Positions 1 through 7,918 of a DNA stretch of 64,000 bases are shown one piece after another. The DNA comes from Deltaproteobacteria bacterium (GTDB lineage Bacteria; Desulfobacterota; Desulfuromonadia; Geobacterales; Pseudopelobacteraceae): NCBI GenBank assembly GCA_021781535.1, contig JAJXWO010000001.1, forward strand, positions 1-64,000, written 5' to 3'. The notes under the pieces were generated by a model that searched no databases, was not told where the DNA came from, and was given only the letters and a program-made list of their open reading frames with translations. The stretch's first letter is position 1, and each line of letters starts with the position of its first letter. The position numbers and the translations under genes were made by a program.

Positions 1-1
1 A

Positions 2-850
2 GGCAACCGGGTCTACGATGTTGCCGTGTCCTTAGGTCCCGCCAACCGCGAAAACCCGGCGGAAGTGGGGATGCTGCCGGTGCGCAGTGTGCAGGGGACG
101 ACGGTTCCGCTCGGGCAGCTGGCCGATATCTATCAATCCATCGGCCGCTACCAGATCCAGCATAGCGGCGGCCAGCGCCTGCAAACCGTGACATGTAGCG
201 TTCGCGGCCGAACCATAAGCGATTTTGTCGCAGAGGCGCAGGCGCGGGTCAACAGGGAGGTGGCCTTTCCCAAAGGCACGTACGCGGAGTTCGCCGGTGA
301 AGCGCAGGCGCGGGCGCAAGCGCAGCATGATCTGCTGGTTCACGCCGCCTTGGCGGGAATCGGCATTGTGCTGCTGCTGTTCATGGCCCTCCGCAGTACG
401 CGGGCGCTGCTGCTGGTTCTGGTGAACCTGCCGTTCGCCCTGGTCGGCGGCGTTGTAACCGTGCTGATCACGGGCGGCAACCTGACGCTCGGTTCCTTGA
501 TAGGCTTCGTCACCCTGTTCGGCATCACCCTGCGCAACTCGATCATGCTGATTTCCCATTACGAACACCTGGTGCATCGGGAAAATCTGTCGTGGGGCCC
601 GGAAACGGCCAATCGCGGCGCATCCGAGCGGCTGGTGCCGATTGTGATGACCGCCCTGGTCACCGCCCTGGGCCTTCTGCCGCTGGCACTGTACAGCGGA
701 GCGCCCGGCAACGAGATCGAAGGGCCGATGGCGGTCGTTATTCTGGGGGGGCTGATCACGTCGACACTCCTGAACCTTCTGGTGCTGCCGACTTTGGCTT
801 TGCGCTTCGGACGCTTCACAAATAAGACGGATGAGCGGGCGCCGGTGTAA
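2..850 (+). CDS. RND-family heavy-metal/cation efflux pump, C-terminal fragment (CzcA/CusA type)
   Basis: The reading frame is already open at base 2, so the gene begins upstream of the window and only about 282 C-terminal residues are seen. These hold the end of a periplasmic docking domain, then hydrophobic helices with the RND-type stretches ALRSTRALLLVLVNLPFAL, GFVTLFGITLRNSIMLISHY and VPIVMTALVTALGLLPLAL. This is the last transmembrane block of HAE/HME pumps such as CzcA and CusA, inner-membrane proton antiporters that expel metal ions through a CBA complex. The downstream response regulator and kinase fit a metal-responsive system of the CzcRS/CusRS type (inference from context). Substrate metal cannot be told from this fragment. 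Confidence 0.9.
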   Translation, partial: GNRVYDVAVSLGPANRENPAEVGMLPVRSVQGTTVPLGQLADIYQSIGRYQIQHSGGQRLQTVTCSVRGRTISDFVAEAQARVNREVAFPKGTYAEFAGEAQARAQAQHDLLVHAALAGIGIVLLLFMALRSTRALLLVLVNLPFALVGGVVTVLITGGNLTLGSLIGFVTLFGITLRNSIMLISHYEHLVHRENLSWGPETANRGASERLVPIVMTALVTALGLLPLALYSGAPGNEIEGPMAVVILGGLITSTLLNLLVLPTLALRFGRFTNKTDERAPV

Positions 851-937
851 TGTAATGCAGAGGAAACGTCCCTGCAGTTGTCGCACCAAGAGGATGTGGT
901 ATATTCATGCAATAACGGAGAAGTGCAGGAGATCTAG

Positions 938-1600
938 ATGCGGGTACTGTTGGTTGAAGATGACCGGATGATCGGTGAGGCGGCGGAACAGGCGCTGAAG
1001 GACGCTGCCTATGCGGTGGACTGGGTTCGGGACGGTGTCAGCGCCTCCGATGCAATCGAGACCGGCGAGTATGAACTCGTGATCCTCGATCTGGGGCTGC
1101 CCAAACAGGATGGTCTGACCGTGCTTGAGCGGATGCGCAGCCGCGGTGATACCACCGCGGTGCTGGTTGTAACGGCCCGCGACGGCCTGGATGAACGGAT
1201 CAGGGGATTGGATCTGGGCGCGGACGACTATCTGGTCAAACCGTTTGCGGTGGGGGAGCTGCTGGCCCGCATGCGGGCCGTACTGCGCCGCCAATGCGGG
1301 CAGGCCGTGTCGCTGCTGACCAACGGCATACTGCGGCTTGATCCGGTGACCAAGGAGGCCTCCTGCGGTGAATTGAACTGTCGCCTGACCGCCCGGGAGT
1401 TTGCGCTGCTGCAGGCGCTGTTGAGCCGTCCTGGCGCTATCCTGTCGCGTCAGGAGCTGGAGACCCGTATCTATGGCTGGAACGAGGAGGTGGAGAGCAA
1501 CGCCGTCGAGTTCCTGATCCATGCCGTGCGCAAGAAACTGGGCAGTGATACGATCAGAAATGTACGGGGGATGGGATGGATGGTGGATCGAAACAGATGA
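938..1600 (+). CDS. OmpR/PhoB-family response regulator
   Basis: A 220-residue two-domain regulator. The receiver domain (about 1-118) has the acidic pair D8/D9, phospho-acceptor D51 in VILDLGLP, the conserved Thr in VVTARD and the Lys in DDYLVKPF. The C-terminal half (about 125-218) is a winged helix ending in the typical AVRKKLGSDTIRNVRGMGW. The start is supported by AGGAG about 9 bases upstream. It follows the RND pump gene by 88 bp and overlaps the kinase gene, so it probably regulates the pump (inference). Confidence 0.94.
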   Translation: MRVLLVEDDRMIGEAAEQALKDAAYAVDWVRDGVSASDAIETGEYELVILDLGLPKQDGLTVLERMRSRGDTTAVLVVTARDGLDERIRGLDLGADDYLVKPFAVGELLARMRAVLRRQCGQAVSLLTNGILRLDPVTKEASCGELNCRLTAREFALLQALLSRPGAILSRQELETRIYGWNEEVESNAVEFLIHAVRKKLGSDTIRNVRGMGWMVDRNR

Positions 1601-2916
1601 ATAATAAATCACTGCGGCGTCAGCTTTCCGGCTGGATTGCCGTGGTGACGATCGTCAGCGGCATCGCTGCCGGGGTATGTTCGTTTTATCTCGCCTTTCA
1701 GGAGGCCCAGGAATTACAGGACGATCAACTCCATCAGGTGGCGTTGCTGGTCGGGCGCTCCGGCAAGGCGGTGGAACCGTGGGCAGGAATAACCAAGGCT
1801 GAGGAGGAGCGGGACCCGGATGCGCGGATTATCATCCGCTCCCTGGGGTCACCGGCGCGGCCGGGCTTGTCTGCACCCCTCCCTGCGATTCCGTCCAATC
1901 TGCCGGAAGGGTTCCAGACCATCGGCGGCGAGGGCGATATCTGGCGCCTGTTTGTCCGCACCCTGCCGTCCGGCACACGGATCGCGGTCGGCCAGTTGAC
2001 GGCCGTCCGCAACGAAACCGCCCGGGACAGCGGTCTTCGCACCCTGATCCCGGTGCTGCTGCTGGTGCCGTTCCTGATCGTGCTGACCGCCTGGATCGTC
2101 CGGCGCTCACTCTCGCCGGTCACCGAACTCTCCCATCTGCTGGACCAACGGGGCGACACCAATCTGACAAAACTCCCAGAATTCGATGTGCCCGAGGAGA
2201 TCCGCTCTTTTGTCGCTTCCATCAACGGCCTGATGCGCCGTCTCGCCGAGGCGCTTGAACAGCAGCGCCGCTTCATCGCCGATGCCGCCCATGAGCTGCG
2301 CTCCCCGATAACGGCCCTGACCCTGCAGGCGGAAAATCTGGAGCGAAGCGCGTCGCCCCAGGAAAGGTCGGAACGTCTTCAACAATTGAAAAACGGGCTG
2401 ACCCGTACCCGCGCCCTGCTGAATCAGCTGCTTTCTCTGGCACGGCAGCAATCCGGCGCTGTTGCTGCTGCCGAGCTCCGTCTGGACCATATTGTCCGGC
2501 AGGTACTTGAGGATATGCTGCCGGTAGCCGCAGCCAAAGGGATTGACCTGGGGTGTGAACGTCTTGACGAAGTTGTCGTGACCGCTCCCGTCGACGCGCT
2601 GGCCATCCTGGTGCGTAATGCCGTTGATAATGCTGTCCGCTACACCCCGGCCGGCGGGACGGTGGATGTGGAACTGTATCGTGAGGCGGGAGAGGTGATT
2701 TTTCTGGTGACCGATTCCGGGCCGGGGATCCCGGCCGGCGAGGAAGAGCGGCTCTTCGAACCGTTTTACCGGGTTGTTGGCACCGACGAAACCGGCAGTG
2801 GCCTGGGACTGGCCATCGTGCGCAGCATTGCCGACCGGCTGGGAGGAACTGTTACGCTACAAAACCGGAAAAATGGCCCCGGTGCCTTGTTTCGCTATAC
2901 GTGCAGGCAGGGGTAG
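1597..2916 (+). CDS. Sensor histidine kinase (two-component, QseC/TctE-like)
   Basis: A 439-residue membrane kinase. I chose the ATG at 1597 because it overlaps the regulator stop (ATGA) and gives the natural N terminus MNNKSLRRQLSGW; an in-frame ATG at 1576 is also possible. Order: TM1, periplasmic sensor region, TM2 with LRTLIPVLLLVPFLIVLTAW, HAMP-like linker, DHp domain with phospho-acceptor H232 in FIADAAHELRSP, and a HATPase_c domain with the N box (LVRNAVDNAVRYTP), G1 box (DSGPGIP) and G2 box (GSGLGLAIV). It pairs with the regulator directly upstream. The signal is unknown, but the adjacent RND pump suggests a metal. Confidence 0.93.
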   Translation: MNNKSLRRQLSGWIAVVTIVSGIAAGVCSFYLAFQEAQELQDDQLHQVALLVGRSGKAVEPWAGITKAEEERDPDARIIIRSLGSPARPGLSAPLPAIPSNLPEGFQTIGGEGDIWRLFVRTLPSGTRIAVGQLTAVRNETARDSGLRTLIPVLLLVPFLIVLTAWIVRRSLSPVTELSHLLDQRGDTNLTKLPEFDVPEEIRSFVASINGLMRRLAEALEQQRRFIADAAHELRSPITALTLQAENLERSASPQERSERLQQLKNGLTRTRALLNQLLSLARQQSGAVAAAELRLDHIVRQVLEDMLPVAAAKGIDLGCERLDEVVVTAPVDALAILVRNAVDNAVRYTPAGGTVDVELYREAGEVIFLVTDSGPGIPAGEEERLFEPFYRVVGTDETGSGLGLAIVRSIADRLGGTVTLQNRKNGPGALFRYTCRQG

Positions 2917-2924
2917 CGAAGCGT

Positions 2925-2952
2925 TTGACATTCAAAACGTATGCGGTACTGT
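2925..2952 (+). promoter_or_regulatory. Putative sigma-70 promoter of the P-ATPase/ppk2 pair
   Basis: TTGACA (2925-2930, a perfect -35) and TACTGT (2947-2952, a weak -10) are 16 bp apart. The site lies just after the kinase stop and upstream of the chosen P-ATPase start at 3013. It overlaps the in-frame ATG at 2941, which argues against that ATG being the start. Confidence 0.4.
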
Positions 2953-3012
2953 TTAGCAGAAAGTTACTATGTAACAGTCGCAGCTAACGGCCTGCCAAAG
3001 GATACGGTGCAG

Positions 3013-5382
3013 ATGCCATCCCAACAAGATCTGAAATCCGGTTCGCCTGCTCTGCCGCCTACCGACGGTTCGCGGGGATTATCCGGCTCCGAGGTGCAGC
3101 AGCGTCTGGCTCAGTACGGACCCAATGCCATCGCGGAAAAATCCATTCCGCTCTGGCGACAGCTCGCCATAAAGTTCTGGGCGCCGGTGCCCTGGATGCT
3201 GGAAGCGGTGATCGTGCTGCAGGTGGTGCTGGGTCGGCATCTGGAGGCGCTGGTGATTGCGGTTTTGCTGGCGTTCAATGCAACGGTGGCCTTCCTTCAG
3301 GAGCGGCGCGCCAGGGACGCGCTGGCACTGCTGCGCAAGACCCTGCACGTGAGCGCCCGGGTGCTGCGCGATGGCCAGTGGCAGCAGATTCCGGCGGAAC
3401 AGCTGGTGCCGGGCGACCTCGTGCACGTGCGCGCCGGCGATCTGGTGCCGGCGGATCTGCTCCTTTCAGACGGCGCGGTGGCTCTCGATCAGGCGGCGCT
3501 TACCGGCGAATCGCTGCCGGTGGATGCCGGGCCCGGTGCGCCCGCCTATGCCGGGGTGATCGTGCGTCAGGGTGAGGCCACGGGCGAGGTTACTGCGACC
3601 GGCGCGCACACCTTCTTTGGCCGTACGGCCGAGCTGGTGCGCGGTTCCAATGCACCCAGCCACATGCAGCAAACGATCTTCGCCATCGTCAAACGGCTGG
3701 TGATTTTCGATGCCGTGCTGGCGGTATTGGTCGTTGCTTTTGCACTGTGGCATCATCTGCCGCCGGCCGACACCGCCGTGTTTGTTTTGATGCTGATGGT
3801 GGCTTCCGTGCCGGTAGCGCTGCCGGCGACCTACACGCTGGCCACTGCCGTCAGCAGTATGCAGCTCGCGCACCAGGGCGTGCTGGTCACACGCCTGCCC
3901 GCAGTGGAAGAAGCCGCAGCGATGGATACGCTGGTGTCGGACAAAACCGGTACCTTGACTCAAAACACACTCACGCTGGCCGGTGTAACCGCACTGGTTG
4001 CCGGCACCGATGAACACGTCGTGCTGCGCGCCGCCGCCCTGGCCAGCGATGACGCCACTCAGGATCCGCTGGACTTGGCCGTGCTCGCCCCGGCGCGTGC
4101 GCAGGGGCTGCTTACGGATGCCCCGGCACGGCAGTCATTCCACCCGTTCGACCCCGCCACGCGGCGCAGCGAGGGCGTGTACAGCGTGGACGGGCATGAA
4201 TGGCACGCGGTGAAAGGTGCGGCCACCGTGATCGGCCCGCTCTGCACGCTCGGCCCGGAACAGCTGGCCGCGTTGCATGCCGCCGAGAGCACGCTGGCCG
4301 AAACCGGCGCGCGCGTGCTGGCCGTGGCCGCAGGTAGCGCCGGCGCACTGCAGCTGTTGGGCGTGGTTGGCCTTGCCGACCCGCCGCGCCCCGACGCCGC
4401 CAACCTGATTGCGCAGCTGACCCGTCTGGGAGTCCGGGTGCGTATGGCCACCGGTGATGCGCTGGAAACCGCATGCGCCATCGGCGCCATACTTGGCCTC
4501 GGCACGCGTGTCTGCGAAGCCGGGGGCGATGTCTTGCAGAACCCCGAGGAGTGCGACCTCTACGCTCGCGTGCTGCCCGAGGACAAGCACACCATCGTAC
4601 AGGCCTTGCAGCGCGCCGGGCACGTCACCGGCATGACCGGCGACGGCGTCAACGACGCACCTGCGCTGCGTCAGGCCGAACTGGGCGTGGCCGTGGCTAG
4701 TGCCACCGATGTCGCCAAGGCCGCAGCCGGCGTAGTACTGACCGACCCCGGTCTCGGCGGTGTATTGACCGTGGTGCATACCGGGCGCGAGGTACACCGG
4801 CGCATGCTCACCTATACGCTCAACAAGACCCTCAAAACCCTGGAGATAGTTGTTTTCCTTACGCTTGGGCTGATGCTTACCGGCAACTTCGTTATTTCGT
4901 CCACGCTGATAGTGCTGCTGCTGTTTACCAATGATTTCGTCACCATGACCATCGCCACCGATCGCGTGCAGCCGGCGGCCACGCCGCAACATTGGCAGGT
5001 GCGACGACTTATGGTGGCAGCTACCCTGTTTGGTGTCCTGTCACTGCTCTTTACCTTCTCGGCCTACTGGTGGATACGCACCACCCAGGGCCTGGACGCT
5101 CTACAGATGCAGACCGTGGTATTCCTGCTGCTGGTGTTCACCAATCAGGCCTGTATCTATGTACTGCGAACCGATGGGCGACTCTGGTCGTTCGCTCCGG
5201 GACGCTGGATGCTGCTCGCCAGCACGGGCGACATCGTGGTGGTGAGCCTGCTCGCCACAGCGGGGTGGCTGATGGCTGCGCTGCCGGCACTCCTGGTGGC
5301 CGGCTTGATTGCCGCCTGTGTCCTGTTTGCCCTGCTGCTTGATCAGGCCAAGCGTGTCATCTTTCCGCGTTTTATTCAATAA
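3013..5382 (+). CDS. Plasma-membrane-type proton-exporting P-type ATPase (P3A, PMA1-like)
   Basis: A 789-residue P-type ATPase that would hydrolyse ATP to move protons across the inner membrane. Seen: actuator motif TGES at about 164, phosphorylation motif DKTGTLT with D310, hinge motif TGDGVNDAP with D544, and membrane helices near both ends. The N-terminal GLSGSEVQQRLAQYGPNAI and the lack of metal-binding domains or a CPC motif fit the P3A proton pumps rather than CopA or ZntA. The frame is open to an ATG at 2941, but that has no ribosome site and sits in a putative promoter, so 3013 is preferred. The gene looks clearly richer in G+C at third positions than its neighbours, which suggests transfer. 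It is probably co-transcribed with ppk2. Some relatives are annotated as magnesium or calcium pumps. Confidence 0.88.
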   Translation: MPSQQDLKSGSPALPPTDGSRGLSGSEVQQRLAQYGPNAIAEKSIPLWRQLAIKFWAPVPWMLEAVIVLQVVLGRHLEALVIAVLLAFNATVAFLQERRARDALALLRKTLHVSARVLRDGQWQQIPAEQLVPGDLVHVRAGDLVPADLLLSDGAVALDQAALTGESLPVDAGPGAPAYAGVIVRQGEATGEVTATGAHTFFGRTAELVRGSNAPSHMQQTIFAIVKRLVIFDAVLAVLVVAFALWHHLPPADTAVFVLMLMVASVPVALPATYTLATAVSSMQLAHQGVLVTRLPAVEEAAAMDTLVSDKTGTLTQNTLTLAGVTALVAGTDEHVVLRAAALASDDATQDPLDLAVLAPARAQGLLTDAPARQSFHPFDPATRRSEGVYSVDGHEWHAVKGAATVIGPLCTLGPEQLAALHAAESTLAETGARVLAVAAGSAGALQLLGVVGLADPPRPDAANLIAQLTRLGVRVRMATGDALETACAIGAILGLGTRVCEAGGDVLQNPEECDLYARVLPEDKHTIVQALQRAGHVTGMTGDGVNDAPALRQAELGVAVASATDVAKAAAGVVLTDPGLGGVLTVVHTGREVHRRMLTYTLNKTLKTLEIVVFLTLGLMLTGNFVISSTLIVLLLFTNDFVTMTIATDRVQPAATPQHWQVRRLMVAATLFGVLSLLFTFSAYWWIRTTQGLDALQMQTVVFLLLVFTNQACIYVLRTDGRLWSFAPGRWMLLASTGDIVVVSLLATAGWLMAALPALLVAGLIAACVLFALLLDQAKRVIFPRFIQ

Positions 5383-5393
5383 GGAGGGACAGG

Positions 5394-6281
5394 ATGAACT
5401 ACAGAGATACATTCAGAATCAAACCGGGGAACAGCGTCAAGCTGGACAAGATCGATGCCGCATTCAAGGATAAACACGAAGACCAGACATCAGCACTGGT
5501 TGAAACGGAAAAGTACACGCAGCGGCTTCGTGAACTGCAATACCTTCTGTACGCCGAGGACAAACGCTCGCTGCTCATTATCCTGCAGGCCATGGACGCC
5601 GGTGGCAAGGACGGCACCATCAATCACGTTCTCGGCAACATGAATCCTCAAGGGGCAAAAGTGTACGGGTTCAAGGTGCCTTCTGCGGAGGAGGCGGCCC
5701 ATGATTTCCTCTGGCGTATTCACCTGGCCGCGCCTCGCCGTGGCCAGGTTGCGATCTTTAACCGTTCCCATTACGAGGACGTTCTGATCAGTCGGGTACA
5801 CAACCTGGTCCCGAAGAAGGCATGGTCGAAGCGGTACGATCTCATCAACGATTTCGAGAAGAGCCTTGTCGACAACGGCACCCACATACTCAAATTTTAC
5901 CTGCACATCAGCAAAGATGAGCAGCTCCGTCGTTTCAAACAGCGGATTGACGATCCGACACGGCACTGGAAAATAAGCGAGTCAGACTATACGGAACGCG
6001 AGTGCTGGGACGATTACACCACAGCGTTCGAGGATGCCCTGAGCAGGTGCAGTACGGAGCATGCGCCATGGTTCGTCATTCCCGGCGACCACAAGTGGTT
6101 CCGTAATCTGGCAGTGTCGCAGATCGTCGTTGAAACCCTTGAAGCACTGAAGATGAAGTTTCCACAGCCGACAGTGGACATCACAGAGATAAAGGCGAGG
6201 TATCACGAGGCAGAGGAAGAAGCAGATGAGAAGAATGGGAAAAATATAAAAGTGAAGAACGGAAAAAAAGGCAAAAAATAA
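5394..6281 (+). CDS. ppk2: Polyphosphate kinase 2 family protein
   Basis: A 295-residue PPK2 enzyme, which transfers phosphate between polyphosphate and nucleotides (AMP, ADP or nucleoside diphosphates, depending on the subclass). The P-loop-like AMDAGGKDGT (66-75) and the Walker B region FNRSHYEDV (122-130) are intact, as is the lid-type RRFKQRIDDPTRHWK. The single-domain length matches one-domain PPK2s. The start has AAGGAGGG upstream and lies 11 bp after the P-ATPase stop, so the two are likely one operon. The pairing suggests local ATP supply for proton pumping (inference). The last 20 residues are lysine-rich. Confidence 0.92.
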   Translation: MNYRDTFRIKPGNSVKLDKIDAAFKDKHEDQTSALVETEKYTQRLRELQYLLYAEDKRSLLIILQAMDAGGKDGTINHVLGNMNPQGAKVYGFKVPSAEEAAHDFLWRIHLAAPRRGQVAIFNRSHYEDVLISRVHNLVPKKAWSKRYDLINDFEKSLVDNGTHILKFYLHISKDEQLRRFKQRIDDPTRHWKISESDYTERECWDDYTTAFEDALSRCSTEHAPWFVIPGDHKWFRNLAVSQIVVETLEALKMKFPQPTVDITEIKARYHEAEEEADEKNGKNIKVKNGKKGKK

Positions 6282-6332
6282 CGTCCGGAATGTTTCAATT
6301 TTATTCACAAATAACAAATTGTGTGACGCTCC

Positions 6333-7049
6333 TTATTTGTGACCAGAGGAAATCGGTCGGGTGGTCTCCTTCCATGAAGAAATGCCTTCTGCATTTTTTT
6401 CCAGGATATAAACTGCGCCACTTGATGTATCCATGATCACAGGGTATGGCTCTTTATTGCCCAGAGGCACATACCTGCCGTTCCCGGCATTGTTTCGTTG
6501 CCAGAAGAAAACGGACATAAATACCAGGAGTATGATGATGGTCTTGAAAACATAGCCGGCCATGGCGCTCCGGCGGTCTTTCAAGGCATTACTCGGCACC
6601 TTTTTGGTGAGCGTGTCGTCAGCCGTGGCTTTTCCTGGCGTGGGATTCATCAAAGGAGAGTAGGGGCCTGATGCCTTGATGTCGAAGTCTTTACCGTAGA
6701 AATCCTGATTGAAAGTATAGAAGGCTTTTTGATAGACCTCTTCAAATTCTGCCCATGAACGGGCGTAAGTCTCAGCTTTTTTACGTGCTGCCAGCACGTC
6801 TTCATCGAATGTCCTGCTGCTCCACCGTTCCTGCCGAGAGTCGCGCATCTGGTTATATCTGGCTCGTTTGGAAGGATCGGAGAGAATTCTCCACGCCTCG
6901 GTGACTTGAACCATCATTTCATGATTCCCGCCTTTGTCGGGGTGGTATTGGGAGGCTTTTTGCCAGTACGCTTTATGGATCTCGCTGGTCAGTGCGGAAG
7001 TGTCAACTCCCAGAAGGGCATAGTAATCTTTCACGGCGCCTGCATTCAT
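6333..7049 (-). CDS. Membrane-anchored J-domain protein
   Basis: A 238-residue protein with an N-terminal J domain (about 7-70) carrying the HPD signature at 36-38, needed to stimulate an Hsp70/DnaK ATPase. There is no Gly/Phe region and no zinc-finger, so it is not DnaJ itself. The middle region is charged (about 75-160). One membrane helix follows at about 166-183 (YVFKTIIILLVFMSVFFW), then a 55-residue tail. It is convergent with ppk2 and lies 82 bp downstream of a secreted-protein gene on the same strand. Client and localisation of the tail are unknown. Confidence 0.82.
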   Translation of the reverse strand: MNAGAVKDYYALLGVDTSALTSEIHKAYWQKASQYHPDKGGNHEMMVQVTEAWRILSDPSKRARYNQMRDSRQERWSSRTFDEDVLAARKKAETYARSWAEFEEVYQKAFYTFNQDFYGKDFDIKASGPYSPLMNPTPGKATADDTLTKKVPSNALKDRRSAMAGYVFKTIIILLVFMSVFFWQRNNAGNGRYVPLGNKEPYPVIMDTSSGAVYILEKNAEGISSWKETTRPISSGHK

Positions 7050-7131
7050 GACGTTATCCGAAATAGTGTCGTCGTGCCTTCAGCGGATCACCACATGTCA
7101 CACGATCATATTCCGGCCCCCTGTGTACGGC

Positions 7132-7731
7132 TTAATTCCTTGTTCGCATGTGAATATCCAGCTTTACCCCCGCCGGTACTGCCTGAGTGCTGAAAAGGTC
7201 AGCGGGAGGGCTGGGCGTCGATGTGGTGTCCCCGTATGAATATTCAACAACTGTATGGCGCCCATTGTCATCCAGCCAGATGAGCCTTTTGTTCTCCGTA
7301 CCGGTTTCTTCTCCGGCCAGATACGACGTAACCGCGTTGTCCCGGCATTCAAGCGGGTTATTGACAGTAATGATGGAGTTGAGGCAGCGTTCAATACGGG
7401 CGGCCCGAGCAGTTATGTCACTGCCGGCTTTTTTGAGCGAGTCTTTGCCGGCAATCTCGGCAACGCCCATCGCAGCAGAAAAAGAGGTCCTGACCCAGCC
7501 GCTCTCAGAATTCGCCACAACCCACGTGGTTACGAAAATTCCGCTCGGTCGCCTCTCTACGTAAATATCGGCGGGGCACTGCGCGGGTGCTTTTCCTGAC
7601 CACGCATCGGTACGGTTGATCTCGCTGAAAACCTTGACCGTGCAGTCAGCCAACCCCTGAATATTCAGCGCATGCGCCGGAGCGCACAGGATGATGAGTA
7701 ACAACAGTAACTGGAGCACTATGTGTCGCAT
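7132..7731 (-). CDS. Exported protein of unknown function
   Basis: I place the start at 7731, where GGGAGG sits about 5 bases upstream and a clean signal peptide begins (MRHIVLQLLLLLIILCAPAHA, cleaved after AHA); the frame is open further upstream without a good start. The mature protein is about 178 residues, has three cysteines, and shows no domain I recognise. It contains a polar stretch with TENKRLIWLDDNGRHTVVE. It is co-directional with the J-domain gene downstream and the sensor kinase upstream. Probably periplasmic. Confidence 0.7.
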   Translation of the reverse strand: MRHIVLQLLLLLIILCAPAHALNIQGLADCTVKVFSEINRTDAWSGKAPAQCPADIYVERRPSGIFVTTWVVANSESGWVRTSFSAAMGVAEIAGKDSLKKAGSDITARAARIERCLNSIITVNNPLECRDNAVTSYLAGEETGTENKRLIWLDDNGRHTVVEYSYGDTTSTPSPPADLFSTQAVPAGVKLDIHMRTRN

Positions 7732-7918
7732 GGCATCCTCCCTCGCATGAACAGATTGAAGCCGCTTCCGGTTCGCGGGCCTGGACGGGGCGTGATGAGT
7801 GGTGCGTCTGCTGAAAGGTTCCACCGCACCCAGCCGTAGGTACATTATACGTCATATTGCAGGGGAAGCATAATCAGTTATGCGGCCGGGTCTGCTCCTT
7901 CGGCAATGCCGTTGCCGC

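Noticed and set aside
32-889. Long minus-strand open frame across the RND gene
   Set aside because: Its translation is Gln/Arg/His-rich without any domain, and it lies antisense to an obvious transporter; it is a by-product of high G+C coding sequence.
6306-6341. Inverted repeat CACAAATAA/TTATTTGTG between ppk2 and the J-protein gene
   Set aside because: The 18-nt gap and lack of a T tract make it a poor terminator; kept as unproven.
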